From assembly GCF_000689415.1 (NCBI RefSeq), contig NZ_HG322950.1, positions 2,177,501 to 2,241,500 on the forward strand: a stretch of DNA of 64,000 nt, read 5' to 3'. The notes below the pieces were generated by a model. That model saw only the letters and a program-made list of their open reading frames with translations. It searched no databases and had not been told where the DNA came from. Origin of the DNA: Pseudomonas knackmussii B13 (lineage in GTDB: Bacteria; Pseudomonadota; Gammaproteobacteria; Pseudomonadales; Pseudomonadaceae). Position numbers and translations under genes: made by a program. Positions 8,330-16,897 of this stretch are shown in pieces; position 1 is the first letter of the stretch; each line of letters starts with the position of its first letter.

Positions 8330-9250
8330 ATGACCGTGAAAATTTCCCAGACTGCCGAGATCCAGAAGTTCTTCCAGGAAGCCGCCGGCTTCGGCAACGA
8401 CAACGGCAGCCCGCGCATGAAGCAGATCGTGCTGCGCGTGCTGCAGGACACCGCAAAGCTGATCGAGGACCTGGAAGTCACCGACGACGAGTTCTGGACC
8501 GCCGTCGACTACCTGAACCGCCTGGGCGGTCGCGGCGAAGCCGGCCTGCTGGTGGCGGGCCTGGGCCTGGAGCACTTCCTCGACCTGCTCAACGACGCGA
8601 AGGACGCGCAGATCGGCAAGACCGGCGGCACCCCGCGCACCATCGAAGGCCCGCTGTACGTGGCCGGCGCGCCCATCGCCCAGGGCGAAGTGCGCATGGA
8701 CGATGGCAGCGAAGACGGCGTCGCCACTCCGATGTTCCTCGAAGGCCAGGTGCTGGACCTGGACGGCAAGCCGATCGCTGGCGCCACCGTCGACCTCTGG
8801 CACGCCAACACCAAGGGCAACTACTCCTACTTCGACCAGAGCCAGTCGGAGTACAACCTGCGCCGCCGCATCGTCACCGATTCCGACGGCCGCTACCGCG
8901 CCCGCAGCATCGTGCCGTCCGGCTACGGTTGCGACCCGCAGGGCCCGACCCAGGAATGCCTGAACGAGCTCGGCCGCCACGGCCAGCGTCCGGCGCACAT
9001 CCACTTCTTCATCTCCGCGCCGGGCTACCGCCACCTGACCACCCAGATCAACCTGTCGGGCGACCAGTACCTGTGGGACGACTTCGCCTACGCCACCCGC
9101 GACGGCCTGGTCGGTGAGATCAACTTCGTCGATGACGCCAACGGCCGTCGCGCCGAGCTGGAGTTCAGCTTCCAGCTGCAGAAGGCCGCCAGCGCCGACG
9201 ACGAGCAGCGCAGCCACCGCCCGCGCGCGCTGCAGGTGCAAGGCGCCTGA
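8330..9250 (+). CDS. catA: catechol 1,2-dioxygenase
   Basis: 306 residues, intradiol dioxygenase. An N-terminal helical dimer domain precedes a beta-sandwich core. Ferric-iron ligands are expected from the Tyr in GPLYVAGAP, the Tyr in SIVPSGYGCD and both His in RPAHIHFF. It opens catechol to cis,cis-muconate. The ATG at 8330 with AACGAGGTG upstream gives a normal CatA; an upstream in-frame extension overlapping catC has no support. It is the common acceptor of catechol from the benABCD and antABC routes in this window. Confidence 0.95.
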   Translation: MTVKISQTAEIQKFFQEAAGFGNDNGSPRMKQIVLRVLQDTAKLIEDLEVTDDEFWTAVDYLNRLGGRGEAGLLVAGLGLEHFLDLLNDAKDAQIGKTGGTPRTIEGPLYVAGAPIAQGEVRMDDGSEDGVATPMFLEGQVLDLDGKPIAGATVDLWHANTKGNYSYFDQSQSEYNLRRRIVTDSDGRYRARSIVPSGYGCDPQGPTQECLNELGRHGQRPAHIHFFISAPGYRHLTTQINLSGDQYLWDDFAYATRDGLVGEINFVDDANGRRAELEFSFQLQKAASADDEQRSHRPRALQVQGA

Positions 9251-9659
9251 TCCATTGCCGCGGTGCAAGCGCGCCGCGGCACTTCTTTCGTAGGAGCGGA
9301 TCTCATCCGCGAATCGCGCCGGAACCCCCGGCTATCGCGGACAAGGTCCGCTCCTACCGCGTGTCTCCCCTGAGCCTCGTTCCTGGCCGATCCCCGGCAG
9401 GGCGAAGCCATGCCCTCACATCCGTTCCGACGTCGCGCGCCTGAACGAGGCGGCGCCAAGAGCAAGTGCAAGCGAGCACCGGGCCGAGGTGCCTCGCCCA
9501 AGGCAACACGGCGACGGAAGCCGGACCGCCCTGGTGCGTTGAAGCGGAAGCGCCAGAAGTCCCCGCCGCCCCAATCGACTATCCCCGCACAGCGCTAGGC
9601 CGCGGCCCTCCGGTCGTCTGGCAGGGGATCGCTTATCCAATAAGAACAAGAGAAACCAT
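9251..9659. other. 409-base gap between catA and the porin gene
   Basis: Holds a GCCGCG-arm hairpin (9257-9280) just after catA, a REP-like inverted repeat (9290-9356) and then about 300 bases without a convincing gene. A 62-codon Lys/Arg/Pro-rich frame here has no ribosome site and looks fortuitous. The last 60 bases are AT-richer and should hold the porin promoter. Confidence 0.6.
9290..9356. repeat. REP-like palindromic element
   Basis: Opens GTAGGAGCGGATCTC and closes GGTCCGCTCCTAC, the same family as 1138 and 4950, here downstream of catA. Confidence 0.7.
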
Positions 9660-10922
9660 ATGAGCAATCGTGGATGCGTGACCGCCGTCGCGCTGGGCAT
9701 CGGCGTGGCCGTTACCCAGCCGGCGTGCGCCGGTGAAGGTCTGATCGAGGGTTCCAGCGCCACCCTGCAGGCGCGCAACTATTACTTCAGCCGCGACTTC
9801 TCCGACATCGTCGGGCCGAACAAGCAGTCGAAGGCGGAGGAGTGGGCCCAGGGCTTCATCCTCAACTTCGCCTCGGGCTACACGCCGGGGCCGGTGGGCT
9901 TCGGCGTCGATGCCATCGGCGTGCTGGGACTGAAGCTCGACAGCAGCCCCGACCGCACAAACACCGGACTGCTGCCGGTGGGCGGCGACGGCAGGGCCGC
10001 CGACGACTATGGGCGCCTCGGCCTGGCCGGCAAGATGAAATTCTCGAAGACCGAGCTGAAGCTCGGCGAGCTGCAACCCAACCTGCCCGTACTGGCCTTC
10101 AGCGACATCCGCCTGCTGCCGCCGAGCTACCAGGGCACGGCGCTGAGCTCCAGCGAAATCCCCGGGCTGACCCTGCAGGCCGGTCACCTGACCTCGACGC
10201 ACCTGCGCAACGAAGGCGGCGACGAGAAGATGATCGCCATGCTCAGCTACCAGCCGCAGCGCCAGGCGCAGAGCGACGCCTTCAACTACGCCGGCGGCGA
10301 CTACGACTTCAACGCCAAACGCACCCGCGTCAGCGCGTGGTATGGCCAGTTGGAGGACATCTACCAGCAGCGCTTCCTCGGCCTGAAGCACAGCCAGCCC
10401 ATCGGCGGCGACTGGGTGCTGGGCGCCAACCTCGGCTACTTCGACGCCAACGAAGACGGCAAGAAGCTGCTGGGCAAGATCGACAACCGCGCGTTCTTCT
10501 CGCTGCTCTCGGCCAAGCATGGCGGGCACACGGTCTACGTCGGCTACCAGGGCATGTACGGCGACAGCGCCTTCCCGCGCGTATTCGCCAACATCTCGCC
10601 ATTGGGCAACGAGGTGCCGACCTACGAGTTCGCTTCCACCGATGAGCGCTCCTGGCAACTGCGCTACGACTACGACTTCGTCGCCCTCGGCGTGCCGGGG
10701 CTGGTCAGCACAGTGCGCTACATCGACGGCGACAACGTGACCACCGGCCAGGGGGGCGAAGGCAAGGACCGCGAGCGTGACATTGACCTTGGCTACACGG
10801 TGCAGAGCGGCCCGCTGGCGGGGTTGAACGTGCGTGTGCGCAACGTGATGGCGCGCTCGAACTACCGCAGCGACATCGACGAGAACCGCCTGGTGTTCAA
10901 CTACACCTGGAAGCTGTTCTGA
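9660..10922 (+). CDS. OprD-family outer-membrane porin (BenF-like)
   Basis: 420 residues with an N-terminal signal peptide probably cut near ACAG-EG (residue 25). OprD-family features are the early GLIEGSSATLQARNYYFSRDF segment, alternating beta-strand pattern and a C-terminal NYTWKLF ending in Phe, the outer-membrane assembly signal. Family members admit aromatic acids or basic amino acids. Next to cat, ben and ant genes, the likely cargo is benzoate or a related aromatic acid. A weak AAGAGAAACC site precedes the ATG. No inner-membrane benzoate transporter gene is seen in the window. Confidence 0.88.
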   Translation: MSNRGCVTAVALGIGVAVTQPACAGEGLIEGSSATLQARNYYFSRDFSDIVGPNKQSKAEEWAQGFILNFASGYTPGPVGFGVDAIGVLGLKLDSSPDRTNTGLLPVGGDGRAADDYGRLGLAGKMKFSKTELKLGELQPNLPVLAFSDIRLLPPSYQGTALSSSEIPGLTLQAGHLTSTHLRNEGGDEKMIAMLSYQPQRQAQSDAFNYAGGDYDFNAKRTRVSAWYGQLEDIYQQRFLGLKHSQPIGGDWVLGANLGYFDANEDGKKLLGKIDNRAFFSLLSAKHGGHTVYVGYQGMYGDSAFPRVFANISPLGNEVPTYEFASTDERSWQLRYDYDFVALGVPGLVSTVRYIDGDNVTTGQGGEGKDRERDIDLGYTVQSGPLAGLNVRVRNVMARSNYRSDIDENRLVFNYTWKLF

Positions 10923-10978
10923 GGTTGGATTGGCACTTCGTATTCGTCCTGGGCATGGGCGATGGCGGTCGGCGTGGC

Positions 10979-11006
10979 GGCGTACAACCGCGAACGGTTG
11001 TACGCC
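10979..11006. repeat. hairpin GGCGTACAACCG in the porin-antC convergent gap
   Basis: A 12-base perfect inverted repeat with a 4-base loop between the convergent porin and antC genes. It may end transcription from either side, though it lacks a clear T-run. It is followed by the related hairpin at 11027-11055. Confidence 0.55.
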
Positions 11007-11026
11007 CTACCGCGGGGCTTGCGTAG

Positions 11027-11055
11027 GGCGCATGACCGCGAGGCGGTCATGCGCC
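11027..11055. repeat. hairpin GGCGCATGACCGC in the porin-antC convergent gap
   Basis: A 13-base perfect inverted repeat with a 3-base loop, ten bases from the antC stop. It resembles the GGCGCATAACCGCG hairpin near 26812-26831 and so may be part of a family of GTAGGGCGC-type palindromes. Confidence 0.55.
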
Positions 11056-11064
11056 GCGGCGGCC

Positions 11065-12090
11065 TCAGGCATTGCTCTGGGTGAACTTCTCCAGGTACAG
11101 CCGGCCATGCTCCAGGCCCTGCTGCTGCAGCCAGTCCTTCACCGACTCGACCATCGGCGGCGGACCGCAGAGGTACATGTCGAAGGGGGCTTCGCGCAGT
11201 TCGCTGGCCTCGAAGTGCTCGGTGACATAGCCGCGCTTGCCGTCCCACTGGCCGTCGTCGTCGCTGATCACCGGGGTGAAACGGAATCCCGGGATACGCT
11301 CGGCGTAGGCGGCGATACGTTCCATCTCGCAGAGGTCGGCCGCCTGGCGCACGCCGTAGTAGAGGTGTACCGGATGGCCGCAGCCGCCGGCGTCGGCCAG
11401 CTCGTCGAGCATGCCGAGGAAGGCCGACAGCCCGGTGCCGCCGGCCACCAGGAGCAGCGGGCGGTCGACGTGGCGCAGGTAGAAGGTGCCCAGCGGCGCC
11501 TCGAAGCGGATCTCGTCACCGACCTTGCAGCGCTCGCGGATGTAGTTGCTCATGGCGCCGTCGGGCAGCAGGCGGATGAGGAACTGCAGCTGGTTGCGCG
11601 CGTTCGGTCGGTTGGCGAAGGAGTAAGAGCGCACCGCGTCCGTGCCGGGCACGTGCAGGCGTGCGTACTGGCCGGGCAGGTAGTCGAGCGGGCCGGCTTC
11701 GCCGCCCGCGTCCAGGTGCAGGATGGCGGTGCTCGCCGAGACCTGCTCGACGGCCGTCACCACGCCATGGCGGGTGCTCGGTCCGGCGGCGCTGCACAGG
11801 CTGGAGTCGTAGTCGAAGTAGAAGGAGGCGTCGGACTGCACGCGGGTCTGACAGGCGAGGACCTTGCGCTGCGCCAGGTCCTCCGGCGACAGGGTTTCCT
11901 CGTCGGCGTAGTCCATCTGGTAGCTGCCCGACTCGCAGCGGCCCATGCAAGTGCCGCAGACGCCTTCGCGGCAGTCCAGGGGAATCTTGATGCCGTTGCG
12001 CAGGGCGGCGTCGAGCAGCAGCTCGTTGGCCTGCACCGGGATGAACAGCGTCTTGCCGTCGGCGAAGCTGAAAGCGACCTTGTGGTTCAT
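11065..12090 (-). CDS. antC: anthranilate 1,2-dioxygenase electron-transfer component
   Basis: 341 residues. The ferredoxin domain has CREGVCGTCMGRC, the flavin domain RSYSFAN and the NAD domain GGTGLSAF and CGPPPMVE. It supplies electrons from NADH to AntAB, which turns anthranilate into catechol with loss of CO2 and ammonia. The ATG at 12090 follows GGAGG. An in-frame extension upstream runs through antB in another frame and is not used. It is the last gene of antABC. Confidence 0.93.
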   Translation of the reverse strand: MNHKVAFSFADGKTLFIPVQANELLLDAALRNGIKIPLDCREGVCGTCMGRCESGSYQMDYADEETLSPEDLAQRKVLACQTRVQSDASFYFDYDSSLCSAAGPSTRHGVVTAVEQVSASTAILHLDAGGEAGPLDYLPGQYARLHVPGTDAVRSYSFANRPNARNQLQFLIRLLPDGAMSNYIRERCKVGDEIRFEAPLGTFYLRHVDRPLLLVAGGTGLSAFLGMLDELADAGGCGHPVHLYYGVRQAADLCEMERIAAYAERIPGFRFTPVISDDDGQWDGKRGYVTEHFEASELREAPFDMYLCGPPPMVESVKDWLQQQGLEHGRLYLEKFTQSNA

Positions 12091-12104
12091 GGCGGGCCTC
12101 CGGC

Positions 12105-12596
12105 TCACAGGTGGTAGAAGTCGAGCACCGAGTCGATGCAGTCGTTGAGCAGCAGCACGTGCTTGCGCGCGATCTTCCAGCTGTCGCCGTGCGGGCGCAG
12201 GCGGTAGGTGACATGGCCGAAGAACTGCCCGGCGCTGTTCAGGCGGTAGAACAGCGTGTGCCAGTTGGCGCGGACTTCCAGGTCGCCACCCTCCAGCTCG
12301 CGGATGCGCACGTTGGCGATGTTGTGCTGGGTGCGCGGCATCGGGATGGTCGAGGCGGCCTTGCCGGTGCGGATACGGAACACGCGATCTTCCAGGCCGG
12401 TGCGGTTGCTGTAGTAGATCAGCGACATGCCGCGCTTCGGGTCGGTGGTGTAGATGTGCTCGGACTCCCACTGCGGGACGTGGTACTCGCTGTCCTCGCT
12501 GAACATGTCGAGGTAGGCGTCCCAGTCCTGGGCGTCGCAGAGTTCGGCGTTGCGGTAGAGGAACTGTTCGATGCGCTGTTGCAGTGGCGTGCTCAT
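12105..12596 (-). CDS. antB: anthranilate 1,2-dioxygenase small (beta) subunit
   Basis: 163 residues, typical ring-hydroxylating beta subunit (FSEDSEYHVPQWESE, GLEDRVFRIRTGKA) and paralogous to BenB. The ATG at 12596 overlaps the antA stop by four bases (ATGA), with GGAGGTGC upstream inside antA, so the two subunits are translationally coupled. antC begins 14 bases downstream. Confidence 0.93.
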   Translation of the reverse strand: MSTPLQQRIEQFLYRNAELCDAQDWDAYLDMFSEDSEYHVPQWESEHIYTTDPKRGMSLIYYSNRTGLEDRVFRIRTGKAASTIPMPRTQHNIANVRIRELEGGDLEVRANWHTLFYRLNSAGQFFGHVTYRLRPHGDSWKIARKHVLLLNDCIDSVLDFYHL

Positions 12597-13987
12597 GCCT
12601 GCACCTCCTTCAGTTGCAGTGCCTTGCGCTCCAGGCCGTCGAGGAGGAAGCGCTGCCAGTGGGCGTGCTGGTTGACGTAGAGGCCTTCGTGGGTGATCTC
12701 GGTGCCGGTGAGCAGCGGGGCGATGCCCAGGGTTTCGCTGTTCGGCGTCGCACCCTCGACCCACTTGCCGTGGCCGCGGGAAATGTCGCTCCAGCGCTCC
12801 AGGCGACCCTGGAAACCACGTTGTTGCTCACGGAACTCGACCAGGTCGTCCGGCGTGCCCATGCCCGAGACGTTGAAGAAGTCTTCGAACTGGCGGATGC
12901 GGTTCTCGCGGTCCTGGTCCGACTCGCCCTTCACGCCGATGCACTGGCTGATGATCTCGGTCTTGTTCCAGGCCACCGGGCGGACGATGCGCAGCTGCGA
13001 GCTGATCTGGTCCATGAAGAACAGGCTGGGGTAGATGTTCAGGTTGCGCAGGCGGTGCATCATCCACTCGGCCTTGGCCTGGCCGTGCTCCTCGACCAGG
13101 CGCGGCATCACGCTGGTGTAGCCGGGGCGCACGCTCGGGTTGGGCATGTCGCTGAACAGCACGCTGTGGCCGTTGGCGAAGGAGAACCAGCCGTCGTCGG
13201 TCTGCGCGTCGCCGGCGCCGAGCTTGCTGTAGTCGAGGGTGCTGCTGGCGGTGCCGTTGTCGACGTTGACCTGCTGGCGGTGCTGCACGGTGGCCACGTA
13301 GTTGTAGTGCACGGTGCTGACGTGATAGCCGTCCAGGCCGTTCTCGTTCTGCAGCTTCCAGTTGCCCTCGAAGGTGTAGCTGGAACGGCCCGGCAGCACT
13401 TCCAGCTCACCGGTCGGCGACTGGGCGACCATCATGTCGAAGAACACCCTGGCGTCGCCGAGGAAGTCTTCCAGCGAGTCGGTGGCGGTAGGGTCCAGGC
13501 TGATGAACACGAAGCCCTTGTAGCTGGCGATGCGCGCCTTGCGCAGGCCGCGCGCGGACTTGTCGAAGTCGGCCGGGTACTCGCCCGGCGCCTTGACCTT
13601 CACCAGGCGCCCGTCGCTCTTGTAGCACCAGGCGTGGAACGGGCAGGTGAAGGTGGACTGGTTGCCCTTGCACACGCGGGTGAGGGTGGCGCCGCGGTGC
13701 TGGCAGGCGTTGACCAGCGCGTGCAGCTCGCCGCTGCCGTCGCGGCTGATGATCATCGGCTGGCGCCCGGCGCGCATCGTGATGAAGTCGTTGGGGTTGG
13801 CGATCTCGCTTTCGTGGCAGGCGTAGATCCACTGCTTCTCGAAGATCAGCTCCATCTCCAGGTCGAACAGTTCCGGCTCGGTGAACATGTCGCGGGCGAT
13901 GCGGTAGACGCCCTCGACCGGGCGGAAGTCGAGGCAGCTACGGATGTAGTCCTGCCATTGCACGAGGCTCTTGCTTGGAAGGTTCAT
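12593..13987 (-). CDS. antA: anthranilate 1,2-dioxygenase large (alpha) subunit
   Basis: 464 residues from the ATG at 13987; an in-frame ATG at 14023 would add 12 residues of unlikely sequence. The Rieske ligands are Cys95, His97, Cys115 and His118 (CQH, CPFHAW). The catalytic iron site is in DGYHVSTVHYNY. It hydroxylates anthranilate, an intermediate of tryptophan and Pseudomonas quinolone metabolism, to give catechol. The substrate is assigned by similarity to AntA rather than BenA and by the divergent AntR-like gene. Confidence 0.92.
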   Translation of the reverse strand: MNLPSKSLVQWQDYIRSCLDFRPVEGVYRIARDMFTEPELFDLEMELIFEKQWIYACHESEIANPNDFITMRAGRQPMIISRDGSGELHALVNACQHRGATLTRVCKGNQSTFTCPFHAWCYKSDGRLVKVKAPGEYPADFDKSARGLRKARIASYKGFVFISLDPTATDSLEDFLGDARVFFDMMVAQSPTGELEVLPGRSSYTFEGNWKLQNENGLDGYHVSTVHYNYVATVQHRQQVNVDNGTASSTLDYSKLGAGDAQTDDGWFSFANGHSVLFSDMPNPSVRPGYTSVMPRLVEEHGQAKAEWMMHRLRNLNIYPSLFFMDQISSQLRIVRPVAWNKTEIISQCIGVKGESDQDRENRIRQFEDFFNVSGMGTPDDLVEFREQQRGFQGRLERWSDISRGHGKWVEGATPNSETLGIAPLLTGTEITHEGLYVNQHAHWQRFLLDGLERKALQLKEVQA

Positions 13988-14330
13988 TGTTGTTGTCCCA
14001 TGGGGGCGGATCGGTGGCTCCATTTCAGGCCGAGGCGGGCCGCCGGGCTATCCGCTTAGTGGGCGAAGACGATCCGCAAAATCGACCGGCCGGTAACAGC
14101 CAAGGGGCGCGCTGGGTAGAAGCTGCCCAGCCACGGGGCGCGTGGCGTTCGCGGAGGGCGCCGGGCAGGGCAGGAAGGCGCGGCGTGGAGGTGTCGCCTG
14201 TCCGGAAAGTTGTCCATCGCTATCCGAAAAATGCGGATATCGGGGCATCATCGGCATTGGGGTACGGGACTTGCTGCATGAAGCCGCAAGCGCCGACAGA
14301 GCGCCGACCAACAGCCGTGAGTGCCGAGCG
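13988..14330. other. 343-base divergent control region between antA and antR
   Basis: No gene is seen. It should hold the antABC promoter (leftward) and the antR promoter (rightward). One XylS-like half-site lies at 14221-14235 on the antA strand; a degenerate second box (GACA-N7-GGACA) is adjacent on the antA side. Confidence 0.5.
14221..14235 (-). promoter_or_regulatory. candidate AntR half-site upstream of antABC
   Basis: Reading toward antA the sequence is CGCA-TTTTTC-GGATA, differing by one base from the TGCA-N6-GGNTA box of the XylS/BenR type. The partner box about 21 bases on is weak. The assignment to AntR is by position only. Confidence 0.45.
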
Positions 14331-15335
14331 ATGAACCCGAAGAACCGCGGACATTTCCGCGACATCCATGCCGACCACCTGGACCTCGCCGCCGCGCGCT
14401 CGTGGATGTCGAACATCTGCGGGCCGCACCGGCTTGATGCCGGGCATCCGGGCAGCGTGAACTTCCAACACAGCGGCAGCGTGCTCAAGGGCATGTCCAC
14501 CACCGTCGGCTGCATCGAGTACGGCACCGACGTGACCATCGGCATCGTCGACGCCGAGCACTTCAACAGCTACAGCCTGAGCCTGCCACTGAGCGGCGAG
14601 CAGGAGCTGACCATCGCCGGCCGGCAGCTGCATTCGGACAGCGGCAAGGGCGTGATCGTCTCGCCGAACCAGAGCCAGGAACTGTGCATCACCGGCGACT
14701 GCCGCAAGCTGCAGGTGGTGATCTCGCGCCTGGCCATGCGCAAGACCCTGGAGGAAATGCTCCAGCGCCCGGCGGAACGCCCGCTGGAGTTCGAGCAAGA
14801 GATGGACGCGCTGCAGGGCGCCTCGGCGTCCTGGTGGCGGATGGTCCGCCACTGCAACGAGGAACTGGAGAACAGCGAATTGTTCGGCCAGGTGTTCTTC
14901 AGTCGCGACCTCGAAAGAGCGCTGATCAAGGGCCTGATCCTCGCCCAGCCGAACAACTACAGCGAGGAACTGCGCCGCTGCCTGGCCGAGCGATTGCCAC
15001 ACTACCTGCTGCGCGCCCGCGACTTCCTCCACGCCCACGCCCGCGAGGAGCTGAGCCTGGAAGACCTGGAGACCGCCGCCGGGGTATCGCGCTTCAAGCT
15101 GTTCGACGGCTTTCGCAAGCACTTCGGCAGCTCGCCCATGGCCTACCTCAAGGCCCACCGCCTGCAGGGCGTACGCGAGGAAATCCTCGCCACCAATGGC
15201 CGCCGCAGCATCTCCGAAATCGCCCTGGGCTGGGGCTTCACCCACTTGAGCCGCTTCGCCGGCGACTACCGCAAGCAGTTCGACGAGACGCCGAGCGCGA
15301 CCCAGCAGCGGTTGCAGAAACTGGGCGGCGTATAA
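14331..15335 (+). CDS. antR: AntR-like AraC-family activator
   Basis: 334 residues. The N-terminal part is an AraC arm (SVNFQHSGSVLKGMSTTVG) and the C-terminal part two helix-turn-helix motifs (LEDLETAAGVSRFKLFDGF, ISEIALGWGFTHLSRFAGDY). It is transcribed divergently from antABC, the usual arrangement for a dedicated activator. AntR activates antABC with anthranilate in related Pseudomonas. No strong ribosome site is visible at the ATG, and in-frame upstream starts exist, so the N terminus is uncertain. Confidence 0.85.
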   Translation: MNPKNRGHFRDIHADHLDLAAARSWMSNICGPHRLDAGHPGSVNFQHSGSVLKGMSTTVGCIEYGTDVTIGIVDAEHFNSYSLSLPLSGEQELTIAGRQLHSDSGKGVIVSPNQSQELCITGDCRKLQVVISRLAMRKTLEEMLQRPAERPLEFEQEMDALQGASASWWRMVRHCNEELENSELFGQVFFSRDLERALIKGLILAQPNNYSEELRRCLAERLPHYLLRARDFLHAHAREELSLEDLETAAGVSRFKLFDGFRKHFGSSPMAYLKAHRLQGVREEILATNGRRSISEIALGWGFTHLSRFAGDYRKQFDETPSATQQRLQKLGGV

Positions 15336-15420
15336 CCGCGAACGCTGCTTCGCCCAAAATCGCCTACCGGGATGCACCTACCAGAAGCAGCGCCGCCCAC
15401 GCTCTTGGACTTCCAGAGAA

Positions 15421-15734
15421 ATATCCGCACGCACCGAACGCCCCTTCAGGAGGCCGAGCGAAACCCGCGTTGAGGAGGTTGAGCGACATGGATGTCGCGA
15501 GAGCCCCGCGGGCTACAGGGACGTACCTTCGGGGCGGGCCCCGATGCGGGGGGATTCGTGAGGGAAGTCCGGCTCCGCCGGACCCGTATGGCGGGGCAAA
15601 GACCTTTGCCTACTTTGTGTCGTTTGACAAAGTAGGTCGCCCGAGGGGGCGAAACAAGAAGTCCCAACGCACGCTGAAGCGGCGCGCTACACCGAGCAGG
15701 ACGTCTCTGGATCCCCGCGTTCGCGGGGAAGACG
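15421..15734 (+). repeat. long structured intergenic repeat, copy 1
   Basis: About 314 bases, aligned over its whole length with 55614-55912 in the same orientation. Both contain in order GCGACAT-GG-ATGTCGC, AGCCC-n-GGGCT, GTCCGGC-TCC-GCCGGAC, a 10-base stem (15609-15618 with 15627-15636), CGCCC-GAGG-GGGCG and a final CCCCGC-rich palindrome. No open frame is shared between copies. The 10-base stem keeps pairing by compensatory changes, so structure appears to be preserved. Confidence 0.8.
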
Positions 15735-15799
15735 GACCTGATAGTTCAGTGTCAGAACCACGGAGAGCGGAACCCGCGCGGCCCTTTATACAGGCAACA

Positions 15800-15829
15800 A
15801 AAAAACGGGCACACTCGGGCCGGTTTTTT
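15800..15829 (-). terminator. probable terminator of ppnP
   Basis: An imperfect hairpin (AACCGGCCCGAG against GTGCCCGTT) with a run of seven T on the ppnP-sense strand and six on the other, 18 bases after the ppnP stop. It may work in both directions. Confidence 0.6.
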
Positions 15830-15846
15830 CATTTCGCCATCCGAAC

Positions 15847-16128
15847 TCAGCGGTATTCGCAGAGGTAGGCGGTGTCCTGGGCGACCTTCAGCTGGAACTT
15901 GCTGTTGGCCGGCACGGTGAACTGGCTGCCCGAGGCGAAGGTTTCCCACTCGTCGCTGCCCGGCAGCTTGACGGTCAGGGCGCCGGCGATCACGTGCATG
16001 ATTTCCAGCTGGCTGGTGCCGAACTCGTATTCGCCGGCGGCCATGACGCCGATGGTGGCCGGGCCTGCGGTCATGTCGAAGGCGATGGATTTGACGGTGC
16101 CGTCGAAGTACTCGTTGACCTTGAACAT
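15847..16128 (-). CDS. ppnP: pyrimidine/purine nucleoside phosphorylase (YaiE/DUF1255)
   Basis: 93 residues, the normal size for this compact cupin-fold family (MFKVNEYFDGTVKSIAFD, GVMAAGEYEFGT, FTVPANSKFQLKV). The E. coli homologue splits several nucleosides with phosphate. The ATG at 16128 has GCAGGAGAA upstream; an earlier in-frame start would add five residues. It is monocistronic, with a terminator downstream. Confidence 0.9.
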   Translation of the reverse strand: MFKVNEYFDGTVKSIAFDMTAGPATIGVMAAGEYEFGTSQLEIMHVIAGALTVKLPGSDEWETFASGSQFTVPANSKFQLKVAQDTAYLCEYR

Positions 16129-16214
16129 GGGCTTCTCCTGCAAGGGGGATGGGGAAGGGGCAAAAAAGGGACGCCAGTATGCCCAAGCCCGGGGGCAGCG
16201 TCACTAGAGGCGGA

Positions 16215-16754
16215 TCAGAGCGCCAGCGGCAGCAGGCGGGCGGTGTTGCGGGCGTCTTCCAGGGCGCGATGCTGCTGGCCCTGGAAGTGCAGGCCGGCCA
16301 GTTGCAGTGCGGTGTTCAGGCCGACCTGGCGCTTGAGCTGACGGGCCTCGGCGAAGCGCTGCTTGAGGTTCACGTGCGGCACGCGGGCGAGCAGGCTGTC
16401 CAGGCGGTGCTGGCGCCATTCCAGTTCGAGCTGGCGGCGGTCGTAGTCGCCCCAGCTGGCCCAGCCGGCCAGGCGTGGGTGGTGCTGGGTCAGCCAGCGC
16501 TCGAACTGCGGCCAGACTTCGCACAGGGGGGCGGCGGCATCGACGCTGGCCTGGCTGATGTGGGTCAGTTCGCGGCAGAAATTGGTGAGCAGCGGGCGCC
16601 GTTGCGGCCGCACGAAACGCTGGAAATGATCCAGTTCGCGGCCGTCGGTTTCGGCGACCAGGGTGGCGCCGATCTCGATGATTTCCATTTCCTCGACCGG
16701 CCAGCCGCCTTCCTCGGTGGTGGCTTCCAGGTCGATGACCAGCCAGTGGGGCAT
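16215..16754 (-). CDS. DEDDh-family 3'-5' exonuclease (ERI-1/KapD-like)
   Basis: 179 residues. Exo I motif is VIDLEAT, a middle acidic motif lies around GWASWGDYDRRQL, and the C-terminal HRALEDARNTARL supplies the catalytic His and Asp of a DEDDh nuclease. The length fits the stand-alone RNase-T/KapD-like group. Target RNA or DNA unknown. The start faces the divergent beta-hydroxyacid dehydrogenase gene, 143 bases away. Confidence 0.85.
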   Translation of the reverse strand: MPHWLVIDLEATTEEGGWPVEEMEIIEIGATLVAETDGRELDHFQRFVRPQRRPLLTNFCRELTHISQASVDAAAPLCEVWPQFERWLTQHHPRLAGWASWGDYDRRQLELEWRQHRLDSLLARVPHVNLKQRFAEARQLKRQVGLNTALQLAGLHFQGQQHRALEDARNTARLLPLAL

Positions 16755-16897
16755 AGGCTCTGCTCATCCGTACCAGGGGGCGGCCAGGGCCGCGTGGCGT
16801 GGGCCTCGCCGGCCCTGGCGATGAGTATGGAAGCGCTTCCGGGGCTCGGCAAACCGCTGCTAGGCTTGGCCGATCGACAGCAGTGGAGCACTGAACA

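Larger units (their letters stand above)
15336..15846. other. 511-base intergenic gap filled by a structured repeat
   Basis: No credible gene. Most of it is copy 1 of the long hairpin-chain element (15421-15734). The remainder up to 15846 ends in an A-rich and T-rich hairpin that can terminate ppnP. Confidence 0.7.

Noticed and set aside
9410..9598. A 62-codon frame in the catA-porin gap
   Set aside because: No ribosome site, Lys/Arg/Pro-rich composition and no family resemblance; it lies just beside a REP element.
15442..15868. Short frames through the long structured repeat, including the continuation of an antR shadow frame
   Set aside because: The frames are not shared with the second copy at 55.6 kb, so the repeat is not protein-coding.
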